Assembly: GCA_044464485.1 (NCBI GenBank)
Contig: JBIQLG010000004.1
Coordinates: 1-64,000 of the forward strand
DNA from: Terrimesophilobacter sp044464485
GTDB taxonomy: Bacteria > Actinomycetota > Actinomycetes > Actinomycetales > Microbacteriaceae
Reading direction: 5' to 3'
DNA length: 64,000 nucleotides
The notes below the pieces were generated by a model. The model made no database searches. It saw only the letters and a program-made list of their open reading frames with translations, and was not told the DNA's origin. The first letter of the stretch is position 1, and each line of letters starts with the position of its first letter. Made by a program: the position numbers and the translations under genes. Below, one piece after another: positions 33,479 through 42,300 of the stretch.

Positions 33479-34075
33479 ATGACGGTCACCATGGAAGAAT
33501 TGGAGCGCGTAGATTCCGCGCATGTGAGCGAACTGCACGACAGACTGTCCCGCAGCGCAGAACGGCATGACCTTCTGGATATTGCCTACCGCACCGTCGA
33601 TTCCCCGATCGGGGTGCTGCTATTGGCGGCGACAAAACTCGGACTGGTGCGAGTTGCATTTGAGAATGAAGACCACGATGCGGTTCTTGCGAACCTGGCG
33701 AAGCGCATCAGTCCGCGCATTCTCACCGCAGCTGCTCGCACGGATGTCGTGGCCCGAGAACTTGACGAATATTTTGCAGGACGCCGCACCCGCTTCGATG
33801 TGCCGTTGGACTTTAGGCTCTCCAAGGGTTTCCGGCTCGGCGTCCTCCGTCACTTGACCGATATCGGTTTCGGGCGAACCGAAAGCTACACGGACGTAGC
33901 GCGTGCCGCAGGAAATCCGCGAGCGGTACGCGCCGTTGGGTCGGCATGTGCGACAAACCCTCTTCCCGTGATCGTGCCGTGCCATCGGGTGCTTCGGTCC
34001 GACGGGTCGCTTGGTGGCTACCTCGGTGGATTGGATGCCAAACGCACCCTGCTGGCGCTGGAGGGCGCAAAATGA
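33479..34075 (+). CDS. ogt: Methylated-DNA-protein cysteine methyltransferase
   Basis: A 198-aa suicide repair protein that takes alkyl groups from O6-alkylguanine. The acceptor Cys lies in VIVPCHRVLRSDGSLGGY near residue 163, and the helix-turn-helix region carries the RAVGSACATNP motif with the arginine finger. Three ATGs in a row (33473, 33476, 33479) are all in frame. The last has the best spacing from GGAAAGGG. It sits between the sigma gene and tag, with an ATGA overlap at its 3' end. Confidence 0.93.
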   Translation: MTVTMEELERVDSAHVSELHDRLSRSAERHDLLDIAYRTVDSPIGVLLLAATKLGLVRVAFENEDHDAVLANLAKRISPRILTAAARTDVVARELDEYFAGRRTRFDVPLDFRLSKGFRLGVLRHLTDIGFGRTESYTDVARAAGNPRAVRAVGSACATNPLPVIVPCHRVLRSDGSLGGYLGGLDAKRTLLALEGAK

Positions 34076-34671
34076 CGGGCCTCATCATCGGTGACGACGG
34101 GCTCGGGCGCCCGCCCTGGGCGGCGGCAGACCCTCTCCTGCGCGAGTATTACGACACCGAATGGGGGATGCCGGTGCGTGATGAGCGCGGACTGTTCGAG
34201 AGGCTCAGCCTCGAGGCATTCCAGTCAGGGTTGTCGTGGTCGACGATTTTGCGCAAGCGGCCCGCATTTCGCGCCGCGTTCGCCGGCTTTGATCCGGATG
34301 CCGTCGCCGCATTTGCCGACGAGGACGTCGAGCGCCTTCTGGGTGACGCAGGGATCATCCGGAATCGGGCGAAAATTCGCGCCACGGTCAACAATGCGCA
34401 CGCCGTCGTTGACTTGCGGCGCGATGGGGGACTCGTCAACCTGATCTGGTCATTTCTGCCCGAATCCACCCCTGCGCCCGAACCAGACGAGCCGGTCATC
34501 ACGCAGTCACCCGAGTCGCTGGCCCTGTCCCGCGCCCTGAAACAGCGTGGTTTCTCCTTCGTCGGTCCCACGACGATGTACGCGCTCATGGAGGCTATCG
34601 GAATGGTGGACGCGCATCCGGTGGGAAGCCACCGCCGAGGCACATCTGGGGTGTGGACGGTCGAGGCTTAA
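34072..34671 (+). CDS. tag: DNA-3-methyladenine glycosylase I, zinc ligands lost
   Basis: A 199-aa Tag-family glycosylase that removes 3-methyladenine. Recognisable segments are TEWGMPVRDERGLFERLSLE, SGLSWSTILRKRPAFR, and FSFVGPTTMYALMEAIGMV. Three of the four zinc-snap ligands known in E. coli Tag are missing. The N-terminal Cys has become Pro/Trp context (RPPWAAADP), the first His is Tyr (REYYDTEWG), and the last Cys is Ser in AHPVGSHRRG. Only the His of AHPVG remains. It overlaps ogt as ATGA and shares stop-codon bases with the opposing DUF1295 gene. Confidence 0.9.
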   Translation: MTGLIIGDDGLGRPPWAAADPLLREYYDTEWGMPVRDERGLFERLSLEAFQSGLSWSTILRKRPAFRAAFAGFDPDAVAAFADEDVERLLGDAGIIRNRAKIRATVNNAHAVVDLRRDGGLVNLIWSFLPESTPAPEPDEPVITQSPESLALSRALKQRGFSFVGPTTMYALMEAIGMVDAHPVGSHRRGTSGVWTVEA

Positions 34672-35471
34672 GCTGCGGCGGTCCGGGGAAACCACGGGAT
34701 GATCTGCGACGTGCGCGCCTGATAGTCCGCGTATTCGGGGTATTTCGACTTCGTAATTGTTTCGGTGAGCATGGTCGAACCGAGGAACAGCACGGAAAGC
34801 AGGACCGCCCCGGCAATTGTCCACGGAATTGTTTGTGCCGCAATGATGCCGAAAACTGCGATCATCCACCACTGAGCCTGCTCGAAAAAGAAGTTCGGAT
34901 GCCGTGAATAGCGAAACAGCCCGGTAGACACAAAATTTGCCGACGGTGTCTCGCCTCGCGCAATTGCGCGAGCTTTGTCCCGGTGGAAATTCCACTGCTG
35001 TTGGTCGGCGATGGTTTCGCCGACGAGGAACAGCGTGAACAGAACGGCGACAACGATGTCGACAATTCCGAATGGCCGCGGGTTGAGCAGCGCGGTGAGC
35101 GCAGGCAGGGTGATCAGCACGAGGAGCAGGTTCTGATAGATCACGATGAAGAACAAATTGAACATCTGGAATGCAGCAGGCGATATCCGACCGCGAATGA
35201 TGGCCCATCGATAGTCTTCGACGCCCGAATAGCCGCCTTTGCGAGCAAAGTTGAAAGTGAGCCGTGCGCCCCACAGCGTGACGAGGACCGCCATCACCAC
35301 GAGGCGCGCGTCACCGAAACCAGAATGAGCCGCAAACACCCACACGTAGATCGCGGGTGCGATCGACCAGATCCGATCAACCCACGACGTGTCTTTTGTG
35401 ATGAGGGAAGCCAGCCAGCACGCAACGCACAGCGCGGAGCTGATGATAGCGATGATCCCGATCGCACCCAT
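34668..35471 (-). CDS. DUF1295 membrane protein (steroid-reductase-like)
   Basis: A 267-aa protein with about seven hydrophobic helices. DUF1295 signatures include KDTSWVDRIWSIAP near residue 27, FNFARKGGYSGVEDYRW, and FRYSRHPNFFFEQAQWW, the SRHP-type motif shared with isoprenylcysteine methyltransferases and steroid 5-alpha reductases. The substrate is unknown. The stop overlaps the tag stop (convergent TTAA). The region upstream to 35560 has no other gene. Confidence 0.85.
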   Translation of the reverse strand: MGAIGIIAIISSALCVACWLASLITKDTSWVDRIWSIAPAIYVWVFAAHSGFGDARLVVMAVLVTLWGARLTFNFARKGGYSGVEDYRWAIIRGRISPAAFQMFNLFFIVIYQNLLLVLITLPALTALLNPRPFGIVDIVVAVLFTLFLVGETIADQQQWNFHRDKARAIARGETPSANFVSTGLFRYSRHPNFFFEQAQWWMIAVFGIIAAQTIPWTIAGAVLLSVLFLGSTMLTETITKSKYPEYADYQARTSQIIPWFPRTAAA

Positions 35472-35563
35472 CCCAGAATCGTATCGTCACCCGGAGCGAT
35501 GCTGCCCCGTGTCGCGAAATATCCGGCACACTCGTGCACATTCACTGTGGAGCAGTGACTCGC

Positions 35564-35580
35564 TAGACTGTGGGGCTGTG
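35564..35580 (+). promoter_or_regulatory. Promoter of the CDP-alcohol transferase gene, leaderless
   Basis: TAGACT (35564-35569) is followed by 8 nt and GTG 35578, with no ribosome-binding site between. Confidence 0.6.
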
Positions 35581-36195
35581 GCCCCCGACGCGCAACACCA
35601 GGTCAGTTCTCGAGTGCTCACCGTGCCCAACGTCCTGAGTTTCATCCGCCTGGCGCTCGTGCCCGTGTTTCTCGTTCTCGTCATTCAGGGCGACGACGTG
35701 TTGGCACTGGCAGTCCTCGTCGTTTCCAGTGTCACCGATTTTCTCGATGGCGTTCTTGCGAGAAGGCTCAACCAGGTGTCCCGGCTGGGCCAATTGCTTG
35801 ACCCGGCGGCAGATCGTCTCTTCATTTTTGCCACGCTCGTCGGGCTGTCCCTTCGCGGCATTGTGCCGTGGTGGCTTGTCGCCGTGATTGTCGGACGAGA
35901 TGTTTTGATGCTGGTGCTGGGAATTACGCTCGCCAACTACGGCTTTGGCCCGCTACCGGTGCACCACCTTGGAAAAATTGCGACATTTTGCCTCTTTTAC
36001 GCGTTGCCGATTCTGATGATCGGACAGGCTTTTCCGATCGCGGCCGGCTATACCGCCCCCATCGGCTGGGCTTTCGCGCTGTGGGGTGCGTTTTTGTATT
36101 GGTGGGCCGGCGTGATTTACATCAGAGAAACGCTTCGGTTGGTAAAAATTCCGTGGCCCGCTGAGCGGCTCGAATCAGATACTCTTGGTGGCTAG
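35578..36195 (+). CDS. CDP-alcohol phosphatidyltransferase family protein
   Basis: A 205-aa integral membrane enzyme with about five helices. The family motif DxxDGxxAR-x8-GxxxDxxxD is complete: VTDFLDGVLARRL, then GQLLDPAADR. It transfers a CDP-diacylglycerol headgroup. The acceptor could be glycerol-3-phosphate (PgsA), inositol phosphate or another alcohol, and cannot be told by eye. The FHA gene follows 12 bp later. In M. tuberculosis pgsA2 lies near garA, so the neighbourhood is familiar. Confidence 0.85.
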   Translation: MAPDAQHQVSSRVLTVPNVLSFIRLALVPVFLVLVIQGDDVLALAVLVVSSVTDFLDGVLARRLNQVSRLGQLLDPAADRLFIFATLVGLSLRGIVPWWLVAVIVGRDVLMLVLGITLANYGFGPLPVHHLGKIATFCLFYALPILMIGQAFPIAAGYTAPIGWAFALWGAFLYWWAGVIYIRETLRLVKIPWPAERLESDTLGG

Positions 36196-36206
36196 GGAGG
36201 ATAAAA

Positions 36207-36683
36207 ATGAGCATGCCGGGTGAGGATCAGGAACCACGCGACATAGGCTCACGCGGTGATGAGTCAACCGCTCATTTTGGCGAAGACTTCGAGGCGCAAA
36301 TTGCCGCAATGGACGGCGAACTCTCCACGGAGGAGCAGGAAGCGATTTCTGCGCTGTCTTCCGGATCCGCGCTTCTGATTGTTCGCAGAGGGCCCAATAT
36401 TGGTGCCCGCTTCCTTTTGGATTCCGATTCCACGACGGCGGGCCGACATCCCGATGCGCAAATATTTTTGGATGACGTCACGGTTTCGCGTCGCCATAGC
36501 GAATTTGTGCGCCACGGTTCAGCATTCGAAGTGAGAGATCTTGGCTCGCTCAACGGCACATATTTTGACGGAGTCCGCATTGAGAACGCTTTGCTCACCG
36601 ACGGTGCCGAAGTGCAAATAGGCAAATTCCGACTGACCTTCTATGCGTCGCGCGCAGACTTGTCGCCGTCAGGCAGTCGCTAG
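36207..36683 (+). CDS. garA: FHA-domain regulator, GarA/OdhI type
   Basis: A 158-aa protein. The C-terminal FHA domain (about residues 55-135) has phosphopeptide-binding motifs TTAGRHPDAQIFLDDVTVSR, RRHSEF and SLNGTYFDG. GarA/OdhI switches off 2-oxoglutarate dehydrogenase and glutamate enzymes unless its N-terminal Thr is phosphorylated by PknB-type kinases. The usual ETT phospho-motif is here DESTAHFGEDF (about 17-27), so the regulatory Thr appears shifted or recoded. A strong site, GGGAGGA, precedes the ATG. The stop and the next GTG share one base. Confidence 0.88.
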   Translation: MSMPGEDQEPRDIGSRGDESTAHFGEDFEAQIAAMDGELSTEEQEAISALSSGSALLIVRRGPNIGARFLLDSDSTTAGRHPDAQIFLDDVTVSRRHSEFVRHGSAFEVRDLGSLNGTYFDGVRIENALLTDGAEVQIGKFRLTFYASRADLSPSGSR

Positions 36684-37381
36684 TGGCTGCGAGTTCGGCG
36701 CAGGCCAGACGGCCCGGTATTTCAGCATTGCTCAGCATTGGGCAGGTTCTCGCGCGGTTGCGACCTGAGTTTCCTGATCTCACTCCGTCAAAGCTCAGGT
36801 TTCTGGAGGAGCGGCAATTGATTTCGCCTGCCCGCACGGAGTCCGGGTATCGCAAGTTCTCGTCAACGGATATGGATCGGCTGCGCTTCGTGCTGACGAT
36901 GCAGCGAGATCACTATCTGCCCTTGAAAGTGATTCGCGGGTACCTGGATGAGCTTGACGCCGGCCGCAAGCCAGAGCTGCCCGGCGCCGTTACAGGACCT
37001 ATCCCGACAATTCTTCCCACGGATCGCAGGTATCGCCGCGAAGATTTGATTCGCGAGGCTCATGCGTCGCAACAGCTGCTCAATGATGCTGTTTCTGCTT
37101 CCCTCATTATTCCGGCCGAACACTATTCAGAATCGACGCTTCAGGTATTGAAATCGCTGGTTGAATTGCAACGCTCCGGCATCGAGCCGCGACACTTGAG
37201 AGGATTCCGCGCGTCCGCTGAGCGGGAACTCGGCCTTATCGAGAGCGCATTGATTCCGATTTCCCACCGCAAAGACTCATCGAGCAGAGCAAAGGCAAGT
37301 GAGCTGGCGCGTGATATCGCCGGCCAGCTCGAAGTGATTCGGAGCAATCTCATTCGCTCAGCTTTGTCGCGACTGGACTGA
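36683..37381 (+). CDS. ftsR: MerR-family regulator FtsR
   Basis: A 232-aa regulator with an N-terminal MerR helix-turn-helix (SIGQVLARLRPEFPDLTPSK; LRFLEERQLISPARTESGYR) and a long C-terminal region. The FDLTPSKLRFLE-like pattern and the position right after garA match Rv1828 and Corynebacterium FtsR, an activator of ftsZ. GTG 36683 overlaps the FHA stop by one base. In mycobacteria a DUF151 nuclease gene separates it from the next MerR gene. It is absent here. Confidence 0.88.
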   Translation: MAASSAQARRPGISALLSIGQVLARLRPEFPDLTPSKLRFLEERQLISPARTESGYRKFSSTDMDRLRFVLTMQRDHYLPLKVIRGYLDELDAGRKPELPGAVTGPIPTILPTDRRYRREDLIREAHASQQLLNDAVSASLIIPAEHYSESTLQVLKSLVELQRSGIEPRHLRGFRASAERELGLIESALIPISHRKDSSSRAKASELARDIAGQLEVIRSNLIRSALSRLD

Positions 37382-37541
37382 CGTCACGCGGGATCCGTTG
37401 GCCCCGCACGCTAAGCTTCAGGTTCAGCCGATTCGACACGCCGAGGCAGTTCGATCGGATGTGATTGCCTCTGACCGGCACCGTGGGTACCGTGGAGGCT
37501 GCGGACGTTAACCGTCGCCGGCTCGCATGGAAGGCAACCCA

Positions 37542-38093
37542 ATGAGTGAACCCAGCAGTCTCAACGAGGATTCGCGCTATGACCTCGGTTTGCTTTTCAC
37601 CGACGGTTTGCCTGATCTGGACGCCACAGCCGGGTATCGCGGCGCCATCGCCGCGCGGGCGGCGGGAATCAGCTATCGTCAGCTGGATTACTGGGCGCGA
37701 ACGGAATTGGTGGAACCCACCATCCGCGGAGCCGCGGGCTCCGGCTCCCAGCGACTATATGGTTTTCGGGACATCCTCGTGCTCAAACTCGTGAAAAGAC
37801 TGCTCGACACCGGTATTTCCCTTCAGCAGATCCGCACTGCCGTGAACCAGTTGAGGGAGTCGGGTGTCAACGATCTGGCGCAGACGACCTTGATGAGCGA
37901 TGGTGCAAGTGTGTACCTCTGCACGAACAACGACGAAGTCATCGATCTGGTCAGTCGCGGTCAGGGCGTGTTCGGCATTGCGGTCGGCAAGGTGCTTCGC
38001 GAGGTGGAGTCAAGCCTCACTGAGTTGGACACCGTCAAAGGTGAAGATCCCGCTGACGAGCTTGCGGCACGCAGAGCCTCTCGGGCTTCTTAG
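37542..38093 (+). CDS. MerR-family regulator (Rv1830-like)
   Basis: A 183-aa MerR protein. The DNA-binding part is GISYRQLDYWARTELVEP then GSGSQRLYGFRDILVLKLVK (about residues 47-90), followed by LLDTGISLQQIRTAVNQLRE. The C-terminal region (SDGASVYLCTNNDEVIDLV) is typical of the Rv1830 group. ATG 37542 has AAGG upstream. It sits 160 bp behind ftsR with its own promoter region (TAAGCT near 37410 is a candidate). It is convergent with the ParA-like gene. Confidence 0.85.
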   Translation: MSEPSSLNEDSRYDLGLLFTDGLPDLDATAGYRGAIAARAAGISYRQLDYWARTELVEPTIRGAAGSGSQRLYGFRDILVLKLVKRLLDTGISLQQIRTAVNQLRESGVNDLAQTTLMSDGASVYLCTNNDEVIDLVSRGQGVFGIAVGKVLREVESSLTELDTVKGEDPADELAARRASRAS

Positions 38094-38112
38094 CCGCCTC
38101 GCGCAGATTTTG

Positions 38113-39234
38113 CTATTTTTCGCCGTGGTCTGCGGCCGGTTCGCCAAAGAAGAAGAGATCGCGAATGGGATCCGGCGGGTCGGCAGGTGCCGAAGCAGGT
38201 AGTGTGGAAGGCCCCGCGCGCGTGACGTGCTGCTGCTGAACGTCTGGCGATGGATCTTGAGGGGACGGCTGTTGCGGCTGCTGTGGTGACGCCTGCGGAG
38301 CTTGCTGTGCTCGAGCCTCTCGACGACCCAGAGGCTGAGCCGGCCACTGCTGGGGAGGCTGCTTAGGCGGCTGTTGCTGCGGCGGGGCAGGCTGCTGCCG
38401 CTGCTGTTCAATCCCGGTGTCGTTATCGTCAAAGGTTCGTCCCGCGACCGGGATTCGCCCCGCACGAATCACGCGTTCGAGAAGCTGGTCGAAGTAATGC
38501 GCCATCTCCTGCGCGCTTTCACCGGGCCAAACGTGCAGCGGCTTCGCCGCCCCCTGTGCCTGCTGCAAGGAAGTGCGTTCCGGCAACTGCGGGTTGAGAA
38601 CGAGTGGCCCGAACATGTCGCGGAGTTCCTTGATTCGGAACTGATGTTCAAGAGACTGGATCTTCGCGCGGTTGACGATGATGCCCAGCGGCTGGAGCCT
38701 GGGGGAGAGACCACGTCGAATTTCTTCGATAGCGCGCAGTGCCCTGTCGGCTGCGGCAACCGAAAATAAACCCGGCTCCGTGACGATGGCGACCCGATCG
38801 CTTGCCGCCCATGCGGTCCTCGTCAGAGCATTGAGCGACGGCGCGGAATCGACGATGACAAGATCATAGTCGGCCTCCAAATGAGCGAGCGCTTCTTCGA
38901 GCTTCCAGATGTCCCGGATGCTGGGGTGCGGACCGTCAAAATTGATGGCGGACGGGCTGCCGATGAGAACATCCACTTTTCCCGGCCGGCCTCGCGTCCA
39001 GCCACTCGGTGATATCGCCGCGCGAACCACCTTCTCCTTTGGGGAGGCGAGAACGTCAGCAACGTTCAAATGGCCCTGAACGCTGATGTCCATTCCCGTG
39101 GAAACGTCCGACTGGGGATCCAAATCAACAACGAGTGTGCGCAAACCCCGCGCGAACGCTGCGGAGGTTAAACCCAGAGTCACGGTGGTCTTGCCTACGC
39201 CCCCTTTGAGGGAGCTGACGCTGAGTACATGCAC
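38113..39234 (-). CDS. ParA-family ATPase with Pro/Gln-rich C-terminal tail
   Basis: A 373-aa ATPase. KGGVGKT is at residues 10-16, VVDLDPQSDVSTGMD near 37, and LVIVDSAPSLNALTRTAW near 125. After about residue 270 comes a Pro/Gln/Ala-rich disordered tail of about 90 residues that ends DPIRDLFFFGEP, a short hydrophobic-acidic motif that could bind a partner. No ParB partner is adjacent. The start is taken as GTG 39234 because the motif begins at once. In-frame starts at 39285 and 39318 exist. It is divergent from pyc, and TACAAT at about 39290 on the minus strand is a candidate -10. Confidence 0.82.
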   Translation of the reverse strand: MHVLSVSSLKGGVGKTTVTLGLTSAAFARGLRTLVVDLDPQSDVSTGMDISVQGHLNVADVLASPKEKVVRAAISPSGWTRGRPGKVDVLIGSPSAINFDGPHPSIRDIWKLEEALAHLEADYDLVIVDSAPSLNALTRTAWAASDRVAIVTEPGLFSVAAADRALRAIEEIRRGLSPRLQPLGIIVNRAKIQSLEHQFRIKELRDMFGPLVLNPQLPERTSLQQAQGAAKPLHVWPGESAQEMAHYFDQLLERVIRAGRIPVAGRTFDDNDTGIEQQRQQPAPPQQQPPKQPPQQWPAQPLGRREARAQQAPQASPQQPQQPSPQDPSPDVQQQHVTRAGPSTLPASAPADPPDPIRDLFFFGEPAADHGEK

Positions 39235-39357
39235 GAGTAACGACGATACCTTCACTAGTCTGAAAGAACCTAAATCTCCCTGCATTGTATTGCCTGAAGA
39301 TTGGCCGGTAACGGTCATCGCGAGTTTATCCTTGGAAAGTTGCCAGAGAGGACATCT
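39235..39357. promoter_or_regulatory. Divergent promoter region, parA-like gene and pyc
   Basis: 123 bp between divergent genes. On the minus strand TACAAT lies about 50 nt before the ParA-like GTG. On the plus strand AGAGAGGA (39345-39352) serves pyc. No clear plus-strand promoter stands out. Confidence 0.45.
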
Positions 39358-42300
39358 ATGTTTCGAAAGATTCTTGTCGCCAACCGAGGCGAAATCGCGA
39401 TCCGGGCTTTCCGTGCGGCCTTCGAACTGGGTGCCAAAACTGTCGCAGTTTTCCCGTGGGAGGACCGCAATTCACTGCACAGGCTCAAGGCCGACGAGGC
39501 GTATCTCATCGGGACAGAAGGGCATCCGGTTCGCGCATACCTTGACGTTTCCGAGATCATCCGCGTTGCCACCGAGTGCGGTGCCGATGCCATTTACCCC
39601 GGATATGGGTTTCTCTCCGAAAATCCCGAGCTCGCGGAGCGGGCGGCGGCTGCGGGAATCACCTTTATCGGGCCGAGCCAGAAGGTTCTGGAGATGGCCG
39701 GCAATAAGGTCACCGCGAAGGAGCACGCGGCGTCTGCGGGAGTGCCGGTTCTCAAGTCCACTCCGGCATCCAAAGACATCGACGAACTTCTCAACGGTGC
39801 CAAAGAAATTGGATTCCCCGTTTTCGCCAAAGCGGTAGCTGGTGGCGGAGGTCGCGGCATGCGTCGCGTGGATCGGCCTGAAGACCTGCGGCAGGCACTA
39901 GAGGAAGCAATGCGCGAAGCGGACAGCGCGTTTGGCGACCCCACGATGTTTCTGGAACAGGCCGTGCTGCGACCCCGGCATATCGAAGTGCAAATCCTGG
40001 CGGATTCCGCGGGCAACACCATGCATCTCTTCGAGCGGGACTGCAGTGTTCAGCGTCGGAACCAGAAAGTCATCGAGATTGCACCGGCACCCAATCTTGA
40101 CGCGTCGATCCGCGAAGCACTGTATCGCGACGCGATCGCGTTTGCTCGCTCGATCAACTATCAAAATGCCGGCACGGTCGAATTTCTTCTCGACACGGTG
40201 GGGGAGCGAGCCGGTCAGCACGTATTCATTGAAATGAACCCTCGAATTCAGGTCGAACACACTGTGACGGAGGAAGTCACCGACATCGATCTCGTTCAAG
40301 CCCAAATTCGCATCGCATCCGGACAGACGCTGGAAGACCTCAATCTGGATCAGGAGAATTTGGTCCTGCGCGGCGCAGCATTGCAGTGCCGCATCACCAC
40401 GGAGGACCCGGCGGAAGGCTTCCGACCGGATACAGGAAAAATCACGACGTATCGTTCGCCCGGTGGCGGCGGCATCCGGCTTGATGGCGGCACGATCGAT
40501 CCAGGCACGCAGATCAGCCCGCATTTCGATTCGATGCTCGTCAAAATGACGTGCCGTGGTCGCGACTTCACCGCGGCTGTTGCTCGCGCCAAGCGGGGCC
40601 TCGCCGAATTCAGAATTCGCGGAGTCTCGACAAACATCCCGTTTCTTCAGGCGGTTCTTGACGATCCCTCCTTCGCGGCGGGTGACATCAGTACCTCCTT
40701 CATCGACGAGCGCCCCGAACTTGTCAATGCGGCACCGTCGAAGGATCGCGGAACCAAAATCCTCAACTGGCTCGGCGACGTCACCGTCAACCAGCCGTAT
40801 GGCAACGGTGACGGAGTCATCAGTCCGTCCTTGAAGTTGCCGGTAATTGATGTTGATGCGCCCGCACCGTCCGGTTCTCGTCAGCGGCTCCAGAAGCTGG
40901 GTCCCGTTCGATTCGCGGCCGAGCTGCGGGCGCAGAGCGCGCTGGCGATTACGGAGACGACCTTTCGCGACGCCCATCAATCGTTGCTGGCAACGCGCGT
41001 GCGCACGGCGGATCTCGCCGCCGTGGCACCGTATGTTGCGAGGATGACTCCTCAGTTGCTGTCGATGGAAGCCTGGGGTGGCGCCACCTACGACGTCGCC
41101 CTGAGATTCCTGGGCGAGGACCCGTGGGACCGTCTTGCCACGCTGCGCGAAGCCCTGCCCAACGTCGCACTTCAAATGCTGCTCCGAGGAAGAAATACCG
41201 TCGGGTACACGCCGTACCCGGCAAAAGTGACCGATGCATTTGTGCAGGAAGCGGCCGCCACGGGCGTCGATATTTTTCGCATCTTTGATGCTCTCAACGA
41301 CGTCGATCGGATGCGGCCCGCCATCGATGCGGTCCTCAACACCGGCAGCACGGTAGCGGAAGTCGCCGTGTGTTACACCGGGGACCTGCTGGATCCGGGA
41401 GAAGATCTCTACACGCTCGACTACTATCTGAAGCTTGCCGAGAAGATTGTTGAGAGCGGCGCCCACATTCTGGCGATCAAAGATATGGCGGGGCTCCTTC
41501 GCGCCAGTGCCGCTGAGAAGCTCGTGGAAGCTCTTCGCTCCCGCTTCGAACTCCCCGTGCATGTGCACACGCATGACACCGCGGGCGGCCAGCTGGCGAC
41601 GCTCCTGGCGGCGAGCCGCGCGGGCGCGGACGCCGTCGACGTCGCGAGCGCTCCCATGGCCGGCACAACGAGTCAGCCGCCGTTCTCTGCGCTCGTCGCG
41701 GCGCTGGCCAATACCGAACGGGACACAGGGCTTTCGCTTCAGGCTGTTTCTGATCTTGAACCGTATTGGGAAGCGGTGCGCCGCGCATATCGCCCGTTCG
41801 AATCCGGCCTCTCGGGACCGACCGGTCGCGTGTACCACCACGAAATCCCCGGAGGGCAGTTGTCAAACCTGCGAACTCAGGCGGTGGCGCTCGGTTTGTC
41901 CGATCAGTTTGAGAAGATCGAAGACTGGTACGCGGCCGCCAACCGCATTTTGGGGCGCCCCCCGAAAGTTACACCGTCGTCAAAGGTCGTGGGTGATCTC
42001 GCACTGGCTATGGCTGCTGCCGACGCCGATCCAGCCGAATTCGAGGCGAACCCGGGAAGCTTTGACATTCCCGATTCGGTCATCGCGTTCATGGCGGGGG
42101 AGTTGGGCGATCTGCCTGGCGGCTGGCCAGAACCGTTCCGCACCAAGGTGCTGAGCGGCCGGACAGTTTCCATTGACGTGGAGGATCTGAGCGAGGAGGA
42201 TACGGCCGAACTGGACAAGGGATCCGAGGAACGTCGAGCAACGCTCAATCGACTGCTGTTCCCCGGGCCGACCAAGATTTACGAGGATGTTCGCGATCGG

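Noticed and set aside
37382..37541. Small gene between the two MerR regulators, where mycobacteria have a DUF151 nuclease
   Set aside because: Only 160 bp and no open frame resembling it. The stretch looks like a promoter region with short ACCGTGG direct repeats.
39898..41841. A 647-codon open frame on the minus strand
   Set aside because: It lies entirely inside pyruvate carboxylase and has the composition of a shadow frame.
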